58,991 nt of DNA from positions 1 through 58,991 of the forward strand of contig CAJFNY010000063.1 in assembly GCA_904395865.1 (NCBI GenBank), written 5' to 3'. Origin of the DNA: an uncultured Oscillospiraceae bacterium (GTDB lineage Bacteria; Bacillota; Clostridia; Oscillospirales; Oscillospiraceae). Position 1 is the first letter of the stretch, and the number at the start of each line of letters is the position of its first letter. A model generated the notes under the pieces. The model was not told where the DNA came from. It ran no database searches and saw nothing but the letters and a program-made list of their open reading frames with translations. Shown here one piece after another: positions 52,660 to 58,991 of this stretch. The position numbers and the translations under genes are program-made.

Positions 52660-52671
52660 TATAAATTATAA
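52660..52671. promoter_or_regulatory. Second copy of the GntR operator core
   Basis: TATAAATTATAA is identical to the core of the palindrome at 51843-51864 and is followed by CGTATA. Its position next to the -35 of the regulator suggests autoregulation. Confidence 0.6.
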
Positions 52672-52685
52672 CGTATAACAAACAG

Positions 52686-52719
52686 GTGTGCCCCGGACCT
52701 GCAAAGGTCCGGGGCACAC
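52686..52719. terminator. Terminator of hisS-aspS
   Basis: A perfect 14-bp stem (52686-52699 with 52706-52719) has a 6-nt loop and lies 12 bp beyond the aspS stop on the minus strand. Confidence 0.8.
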
Positions 52720-52730
52720 TTCTGCAGGGC

Positions 52731-54527
<1,797 letters not shown>

Positions 54528-54574
54528 AGTTTCCAACTCCTGTTCTATCAAAGTCGAGGTTGCCGTTCCGGAGG

Positions 54575-55921
54575 TCAGCCCAGAATCACCGGGCCGCGGT
54601 TCTTTTCCGCCAGGCCGGCCTGGATGCGCCGGACCGTCTCGGCGGGGGAGAGGTGCGTCTGCTCGCCGCTGGCCATGTCCTTGCAGGTGACGGTGCCGGC
54701 GGCGATCTCATCCTCGCCCAGGAAGAGGACGTAGGGGATGCCCAGCCTGTCGGCGTACGCCATCTTGGCCTTGAATTTCTTCTCCTCCGTATACAGCTGC
54801 GTGCGGATGCCGGCGGCCCGCAGCTCGGTGGCCAGGCGGATGGCCGGCGCCAGGTCGGCCGTCATGGGGAGAATCAGCGCGTCGGCCGGCGCCGTGGGCA
54901 GGTCCGGGTTCAGGAGCTTCTGCTCCCCCAGGACGTAGAACAGCCGCGTCACGCCGATGGAGATGCCCACGCCGGGCAGCGCCTTGTCGGTGTAGTGGCC
55001 GGCCAGATTGTCGTACCGGCCGCCGGAGCAGACGGAGCCGATCTCCGGGTGATCCGGCAGCAGCGTCTCGTAGACGGTGCCGGTGTAGTAGTCCAGCCCG
55101 CGGGCGATGGTCAGGTCCACGGCGAAGTGGTCGGCCGGGACGCCGAAGTCCGCCAGGTGGGCCACCACGGCCGTCAATTCATCCAGACCGGTGTCGAAGG
55201 TCTCGTTCCGGCCGCGGTACGCCTCCAGAGCCGGCAGCACGTCGTCCCGGATGGCCATGAACCGGAGGATTTCGTCGGCCTGGTCGCCGGTGAGGCCCAC
55301 GTCGTCGGTCAGCAGGTTGCGGACCTTGTCGGGGCCGATCTTGTCCAGCTTGTCCACGGTGCGCATGATGTCGCCCGCCTGGGCCGCCAGGCCCAGCATG
55401 GCGTAGAAGCCGTTGAGGATCTTCCGGTTGTTGACGCGGATCTGGAACTTCTTCAGCCCCAGGCGGGAGAAGGTCTGGTAGATGATGGCGGGGATCTCTG
55501 CCTCGTTGAGCACCGACAGCTTCCCGTCGCCGATGATGTCGATGTCCGCCTGGTAGAACTCCCGGAAGCGGCCGCGCTGCGCCCGCTCGCCGCGGTAGAC
55601 CTTGCCGATCTGGTAGCGGCGGAAGGGGAAGGAGAGCTCACCGTAGTGGAGCGCCACGTACTTGGCCAGGGGCACCGTCAGGTCGAAGCGGAGCGCCAGG
55701 TCGCTGTCGCCCTTCTGGAAGCGGTAGATCTGCTTCTCGGTCTCGCCGCCGCCCTTGGCCAGGAGCACGTCGGCCGCCTCGATCACCGGCGTGTCCAGCG
55801 GCGTAAAGCCGTAGAGGGCGTACGTCTCCCGGAGGGTTTCCAGGATGCGCTCCAGCTGCTGCTGCGGTGCCGGCAGCAGCTCCAGGAAGCCGGAGAGGGT
55901 GCGGGGTTTCATCTGTGCCAT
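54575..55921 (-). CDS. hisS: Histidyl-tRNA synthetase
   Basis: This 448-aa class IIa synthetase charges tRNA-His. Motif 1 is at the N-terminus. ALRFDLTVPLAKYVA and the motif 2 segment RRYQIGKVYRGERAQRGRFREFYQADIDIIG follow. The histidine A motif is LDYYTGTVYE, and motif 3 lies in GVGISIGVTRLFYVL. The C-terminal anticodon domain has ALILPMTADLAPA. The start at 55921 has AAAGGA eight bases upstream; the longer open frame runs through the T-box leader. Expression is governed by that leader. Confidence 0.96.
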   Translation of the reverse strand: MAQMKPRTLSGFLELLPAPQQQLERILETLRETYALYGFTPLDTPVIEAADVLLAKGGGETEKQIYRFQKGDSDLALRFDLTVPLAKYVALHYGELSFPFRRYQIGKVYRGERAQRGRFREFYQADIDIIGDGKLSVLNEAEIPAIIYQTFSRLGLKKFQIRVNNRKILNGFYAMLGLAAQAGDIMRTVDKLDKIGPDKVRNLLTDDVGLTGDQADEILRFMAIRDDVLPALEAYRGRNETFDTGLDELTAVVAHLADFGVPADHFAVDLTIARGLDYYTGTVYETLLPDHPEIGSVCSGGRYDNLAGHYTDKALPGVGISIGVTRLFYVLGEQKLLNPDLPTAPADALILPMTADLAPAIRLATELRAAGIRTQLYTEEKKFKAKMAYADRLGIPYVLFLGEDEIAAGTVTCKDMASGEQTHLSPAETVRRIQAGLAEKNRGPVILG

Positions 55922-55962
55922 ATGACAAGTCCTTTCTCGGATGGATTTTTTGGAATCGGGCG

Positions 55963-56218
55963 AGAAAATGCTCCCGCCCCGCGCTTTGGGACGAGAGCAT
56001 TCCATGCTTCGTGGTGCCACCCAAATTCGGGGCCGAGGCCCCCTTTTGTGCCCCGATGCGGCGGGGCGGCCGGCGCTTTCACCCGCGAAGGGCTTATACG
56101 CGCGCTCGGCGGATGTCCTTCCCGCGGCGGCCCGCAGGACGCTTCCAGCAAAATGCGTCCCTCTCTGCCCGGCCCGGCCGCGGTACTGCTTCCGCGTCGT
56201 TGCGCCTGATGTTCGGTT
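55963..56218 (-). promoter_or_regulatory. T-box riboswitch upstream of hisS-aspS
   Basis: The minus strand carries the antiterminator T-box GGGTGGCACCACG (56022-56010). It is followed by a terminator with a 14-bp stem (55988-56001 with 55967-55980) and a T run. Stem I elements are visible: AGTA (about 56186), AGAGAG (about 56161-56166), the apical stem GGACGC/GCGTCC, and the specifier side GAAGGACATCC. The codon in register after GAA-G is GAC (Asp, 56117-56115). The UGGC bulge would pair with G73 of tRNA-Asp. A CAU overlaps it by one base. It begins about 5 bp after the upstream stop codon, and no promoter is obvious. Confidence 0.88.
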
Positions 56219-56221
56219 GGA

Positions 56222-56638
56222 TCAGTGGATGGTGTTGCGCGGGCGGATCATCTCGCGCCAGTCGAGGTCGCCCCGCTGGAGGCCCAGGATCAGCATCTCC
56301 GCCGTGGCCAGATTGGTGGCCACCGGGACGTTGTGCGTCTCGCAGAGGCGCAGGGTCTGCATGACCCGCTGGTCCTCCCAGGGGTCGTTGTCGTTGGGGT
56401 CGGAGAAGATGATGACCATGTCGATCTCGTTGTATGCGATCCGCGCGTCCACCTGCTGATGTCCGCCCTGGGCCCGGGCCAGGAACAGCGAGACCGGCAG
56501 CCCCGTTGCCTCTGCCACCAGGCGGCCGGTGGTGGCCGTCGCGGAGAGATTGTGCTTGGCAAGGATGCTCTTGTAGGCCGTGCAGAACTGCACCATGAGC
56601 TCCTTTTTCTTATCGTGCGCCATGACCGTAATATTCAA
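56222..56638 (-). CDS. Methylglyoxal-synthase-fold protein with altered active site
   Basis: This 138-aa protein has the fold and length of methylglyoxal synthase (VMAHDKKKELMVQFC, ATATTGRLVAEATGL, VPVATNLATAEMLI). The catalytic motif, normally GGDQQxGA, reads G58-G-H60-Q-Q-V-D64-A: the catalytic Asp is His and the Gly is Asp. The conserved PHD segment near residue 86 reads P-W87-E-D, so the active-site His is Trp. Conversion of dihydroxyacetone phosphate to methylglyoxal is therefore unlikely. The frame is intact and the site region unusual only here. It lies 48 bp after minD, the usual Clostridia order, and just before the hisS T-box. Confidence 0.85.
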   Translation of the reverse strand: MNITVMAHDKKKELMVQFCTAYKSILAKHNLSATATTGRLVAEATGLPVSLFLARAQGGHQQVDARIAYNEIDMVIIFSDPNDNDPWEDQRVMQTLRLCETHNVPVATNLATAEMLILGLQRGDLDWREMIRPRNTIH

Positions 56639-56686
56639 TGTACATCACTCCATCTCGTGTCAGGCAGGTGGATGGGCGAATGGGCG

Positions 56687-57424
56687 CTACAGGCGCATCA
56701 GCGGCACCCGGCGGCCCCGCAGGCGGCGCGCAATGTGGAGACAGGCCACAGCGGCGCCGCGGTCGGTGTAGAGTACCAGCGGCCGCCCGGCGGCAGCGGC
56801 CAGGGTTACGGAAGGATCCTCAGGGACGATGCCCAGCAGCGGCAGGCCGACGCCGTCCATCACGTCGTCGATGGTGGCGTGCATCCGGCGGTACATGGCC
56901 GGGGACACCCGGTTGACCACCAGCTGCAGCTCACCGCTGCCCTGAAGCTCCACCAGGTCGGCCGCCCGGGAGGCGTCCCGCAGGGCGGCGGGATCGGCGC
57001 CGGTGACGACGACGATCCGGTCAGCATAGGCCGTGGCCAGGCGGAAGCCGGCGCCGACGCCGGCCGGCGCGTCGATGAGGCACCAGTCATACTGATGGCG
57101 GGCGGCGTCCAGCAGGCGCCCGAAGGCGGCGGCGTCCAGCTCCTCGGGCTGGCGGGTGACGGGCGCCGTCAGCAGCGCAAGATCCGGAATGTCGGGGTGG
57201 GGCACGGCGTCGCTGAGCGTGCAGTCGCCGTCCAGCACGGCGGTGAAGGGGATGACGGCCTCGTCGCGCATTCCCAGAGAGATGTCCAGGTTGCGCAGTC
57301 CCACGTCACAGTCGATGCACAGCACGCGCTGGCCCTCGGCGGCCAGGCATCCGGCGATGCCGGCGGTCAGGCTGGTCTTGCCCGTGCCGCCCTTTCCAGA
57401 AACGAACGCAGCCACCTGGCCCAA
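56687..57424 (-). CDS. minD: MinD-like septum-site ATPase lacking the membrane helix
   Basis: This 245-aa protein is a ParA/MinD-family ATPase. AAFVSGKGGTGKTSLTAGIA is the deviant Walker A with the signature Lys. IDCDVGLRNLDISLGM is the MinD-specific segment, and WCLIDAPAGVG is the Walker B. MinD positions the division septum with MinC and MinE and binds membranes through a C-terminal amphipathic helix. Here the chain stops at ARRLRGRRVPLMRL, just where that helix normally begins. The TTG start at 57424 has GAGGAGGG six bases upstream. No minC or minE is present. Confidence 0.88.
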   Translation of the reverse strand: MGQVAAFVSGKGGTGKTSLTAGIAGCLAAEGQRVLCIDCDVGLRNLDISLGMRDEAVIPFTAVLDGDCTLSDAVPHPDIPDLALLTAPVTRQPEELDAAAFGRLLDAARHQYDWCLIDAPAGVGAGFRLATAYADRIVVVTGADPAALRDASRAADLVELQGSGELQLVVNRVSPAMYRRMHATIDDVMDGVGLPLLGIVPEDPSVTLAAAAGRPLVLYTDRGAAVACLHIARRLRGRRVPLMRL

Positions 57425-57477
57425 GCAAAACCCTCCTCGCGTATGCTGCCTCGGCGGAGAGAAACCGCCACTAATCT

Positions 57478-57506
57478 ATTATAGCCGGAAAATCCCGGAA
57501 GTTCAA
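57478..57506 (-). promoter_or_regulatory. Promoter of the minD operon
   Basis: On the minus strand TTGAAC and a perfect TATAAT are separated by 17 bp. It may also feed the T-box and hisS-aspS. Confidence 0.8.
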
Positions 57507-57590
57507 CGGGAAACCGGGAAAAATTTGCGCAGTTTTTGGGGCAAATGACGGATTTTGCGCCCGACCCGGACGGAGCGGCGGGGAAAACAA

Positions 57591-57618
57591 AAAATGGCCG
57601 CCGGATGGCGGCCATTTT
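57591..57618 (-). terminator. Terminator after the ferredoxin gene
   Basis: A perfect 12-bp stem (57591-57602 with 57607-57618) has A and T runs on its flanks. It works for the leftward ferredoxin transcript. Confidence 0.85.
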
Positions 57619-57648
57619 CCTCTTCGAAATGTACGGAAGAACGACGGC

Positions 57649-57825
57649 TCAGTCGACCTCCAGCACGTCGACGGGGCAGGCATCGGCGCAGAGACCGCAG
57701 CTGACGCAATCGTCAGCGCTGACGATCTCCACCGCGTCCTCCACCTTCAGCACTTCCTGGGGACATGCGTCCACACAGGAGCCGCACGCCACGCAGTCGG
57801 CAGCGTTCTTAATCGTAACAGCCAT
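57649..57825 (-). CDS. 2[4Fe-4S] ferredoxin, 58 aa
   Basis: This is a clostridial-type electron carrier in the cytoplasm. Two cluster motifs are complete: C11-x2-C14-x2-C17-x3-C21-P and C40-x2-C43-x2-C46-x3-C50-P. The N-terminus is MAVTIKNAADC and the end VDVLEVD. AAGGAGG lies at the right distance before the ATG, and its own promoter and terminator flank it. It probably supplies low-potential electrons to hydrogenases, oxidoreductases or biosynthetic reductases. It is short enough to be missed by length cut-offs. Confidence 0.95.
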   Translation of the reverse strand: MAVTIKNAADCVACGSCVDACPQEVLKVEDAVEIVSADDCVSCGLCADACPVDVLEVD

Positions 57826-57855
57826 TGTGGAATCCTCCTTCTTTAAGATGGCTCT

Positions 57856-57884
57856 ACCATACCACGCCGCGGCCGGCTTTGCAA
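57856..57884 (-). promoter_or_regulatory. Promoter of the ferredoxin gene
   Basis: On the minus strand TTGCAA and TATGGT are separated by 17 bp. Confidence 0.65.
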
Positions 57885-57915
57885 CGGAAACTGCAAAAAA
57901 TTTTTGAAAAAACTC

Positions 57916-57944
57916 TTTACAAATCTGTCAGCCTGTGTTATGAT
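57916..57944 (+). promoter_or_regulatory. Promoter of the PerR-like gene
   Basis: TTTACA and TATGAT are separated by 17 bp. Transcription should begin near 57951. Confidence 0.75.
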
Positions 57945-57955
57945 CATTTTGCAAG

Positions 57956-57971
57956 TGATAATCATTATTGA
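57956..57971. promoter_or_regulatory. Fur/PerR-box-like operator
   Basis: TGATAATCATTATTGA resembles the 7-1-7 Fur-family box, with TGATAAT and ATTATTGA around C. It lies just after the transcription start and before the ATG, a repressor position. Confidence 0.7.
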
Positions 57972-57985
57972 TTTGGAGCAAGCCC

Positions 57986-58426
57986 ATGGAAACAACCCGC
58001 AAACGTTCCAGAAAACGCGACGCCATTCTGGCCTGCATCCGCTCCACCGATACACATCCCAGCGCCGAGTGGATCTACGCCAGGCTGAAGCCGGCCATCC
58101 CGGATCTGAGCCTTGGGACGGTTTACCGCAATCTCCGCCTGTTCCTGGCGGAGGGCGCCATCGTGTCGGTGGGCGTGGTGGACGGCCTGGAGCGGTTCGA
58201 CGGCAGAACGGAGCCCCACGTGCACTTCATCTGCCAGGACTGCGGCGCGGTGCTGGATGTGGGCAGCGTCGACGTTCCGGCAGAGCTGGCAGGCCAGGCA
58301 GAGCTGGCCACCGGCGGAACCGTAACGGCCTGCTGCCTGACCTTTACCGGCCGCTGCAGGCGATGCGGCGCACCGGGGGCGCTCCCGGGCTGCGCATCTG
58401 CCGGTTCTCTGTCCGTGCATTCCTGA
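57986..58426 (+). CDS. Fur-family regulator, PerR-like
   Basis: This is a 146-aa metalloregulator. The N-terminal winged helix has [25 protein letters not shown] and [17 protein letters not shown]. The metal-sensing region [23 protein letters not shown] carries HxH and the first CxxC. A second CxxC lies in [10 protein letters not shown], so the structural zinc site is complete. In PerR the sensing residues are His and Asp, oxidised by peroxide. The adjacent reverse rubrerythrin supports PerR over Fur or Zur, but the sequence alone is not decisive. The last 15 residues are an atypical tail. The start at 57986 has TGGAG. Confidence 0.87.
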   Translation: METTRKRSRKRDAILACIRSTDTHPSAEWIYARLKPAIPDLSLGTVYRNLRLFLAEGAIVSVGVVDGLERFDGRTEPHVHFICQDCGAVLDVGSVDVPAELAGQAELATGGTVTACCLTFTGRCRRCGAPGALPGCASAGSLSVHS

Positions 58427-58463
58427 AAAGTCATCATACAATACAAAATGGAGGTCAACGATT

Positions 58464-58991
58464 ATGAAAAAGTTCGTATGTTCCATCTGCGGTTACGTTT
58501 ATGAAGGTACTGCTGCCCCGGAGAAGTGCCCCCAGTGCGGCGCTCCCGCTTCCAAGTTCGTGGAGCAGTCCGGCGACATGAGCTGGGCCGCCGAGCATGT
58601 GGTCGGCGTCGGCAAGTCCTTCCCCGATGACGTCCCTGAGAACGTCCGCAATGAGATCATCGAGGGCCTGCGCGCCAACTTCAACGGCGAGTGCTCCGAG
58701 GTCGGCATGTACCTGGCCATGTCCCGTGTGGCGCACCGCGAGGGCTATCCGGAGATCGGCCTGTACTGGGAGAAGGCTGCCTACGAGGAGGCCGAGCACG
58801 CCGCCAAGTTCGCAGAGCTCCTGGGCGAGGTCGTGACCGACTCCACCAAGAAGAACCTGCAGATGCGCGTGGAGGCCGAGAACGGCGCCACCCAGGGCAA
58901 GGTCGACCTGGCCAAGCTGGCCAAGCAGTACAACCTGGACGCCATCCACGACACCGTCCATGAGATGGCCCGCGACGAGGCCCGCCACGGC
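58464..58991 (+). CDS. Reverse rubrerythrin, 3' end outside window
   Basis: The first 176 residues are present and the gene is still open at the window edge. The rubredoxin domain is at the N-terminus ([12 protein letters not shown], then [11 protein letters not shown]). The di-iron four-helix domain follows ([45 protein letters not shown]). This order is opposite to the classical rubrerythrin at 18176 and matches the NADH peroxidase of Clostridium that protects against H2O2 and O2. ATGGAGG stands upstream. It lies 37 bp after the PerR-like gene, probably in one transcript. Confidence 0.94.
   Translation, partial: MKKFVCSICGYVYEGTAAPEKCPQCGAPASKFVEQSGDMSWAAEHVVGVGKSFPDDVPENVRNEIIEGLRANFNGECSEVGMYLAMSRVAHREGYPEIGLYWEKAAYEEAEHAAKFAELLGEVVTDSTKKNLQMRVEAENGATQGKVDLAKLAKQYNLDAIHDTVHEMARDEARHG

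Overview
The window is GC-rich bacterial DNA (G/C dominates third codon positions) with almost no wasted space. It looks like the chromosome of an anaerobic, high-GC member of the Clostridia (Firmicutes), most likely an Oscillospiraceae-type gut organism. The evidence is a Firmicutes-style T-box in front of hisS-aspS, a DnaD-type primosome gene, YtrA-type and FCD-type GntR regulators, a PerR-like regulator beside a reverse rubrerythrin, a second classical rubrerythrin, a small 2[4Fe-4S] ferredoxin, and strong AGGAGG ribosome binding sites with several TTG/GTG starts. No rRNA, tRNA, CRISPR array, transposase or prophage gene was seen. The assignment is inference; there is no 16S gene here.

Layout. 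0-5 kb: a lipoprotein serpin with S-layer-homology repeats, trmL, the glycolytic pair pgk-tpiA and a CBS-domain protein. 5-9.5 kb: an orphan rhamnulokinase-like kinase, mntP under a manganese riboswitch, and aroE-comB. 9.7-17.6 kb: a rightward run with a U32 peptidase, maf, mreC, mreD and penicillin-binding protein 2 (cell shape), then an FAD oxidoreductase and a DUF1622 membrane protein. 17.6-24.7 kb: ogt, rubrerythrin, queH, a GntR-regulated ABC exporter, rsmG, a lipoate ligase and a DUF362 ferredoxin-like protein. 24.7-28.5 kb: argG-argH-argF with ARG-box-like sites at the promoter. 28.7-37 kb: HAD phosphatase, adenine deaminase, a DUF2207 membrane protein, then mnmE, an LDH-like dehydrogenase and a cysteine desulfurase. 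37-44 kb: nadE, dnaC-like and dnaD-like primosome genes, and a polar amino-acid ABC importer. 44-52.6 kb: a low-molecular-weight phosphatase, two small genes, and a leftward catabolic operon (two D-2-hydroxyacid dehydrogenases, an RraA-like aldolase, a tripartite tricarboxylate transporter) preceded by its GntR/FCD regulator. 52.7-59 kb: aspS and hisS behind a T-box, an MGS-fold protein, minD, a small ferredoxin, a PerR-like regulator and a truncated reverse rubrerythrin.

The most noteworthy items are: (i) a three-copy modular hairpin repeat at gene ends, near-identical over 78 nt between copies 41 kb apart; (ii) a methylglyoxal-synthase homologue whose catalytic Asp is His and whose active-site His is Trp; (iii) a MinD with no C-terminal membrane-targeting helix and no MinC or MinE nearby; (iv) a T-box that reads best as aspartate-specific although the first gene is hisS; (v) an SLH-serpin lipoprotein; (vi) a complete transporter, two-dehydrogenase, aldolase and regulator unit whose operators (a perfect 22-bp AT palindrome and a matching 12-mer) can be seen, but whose substrate is unknown; (vii) an LDH-like protein with Arg in place of the conserved substrate Asn.

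Many promoters fit a sigma-A consensus with 17-bp spacing and were used to choose start codons. Long open frames opposite real genes are common because of the base composition and were discarded.
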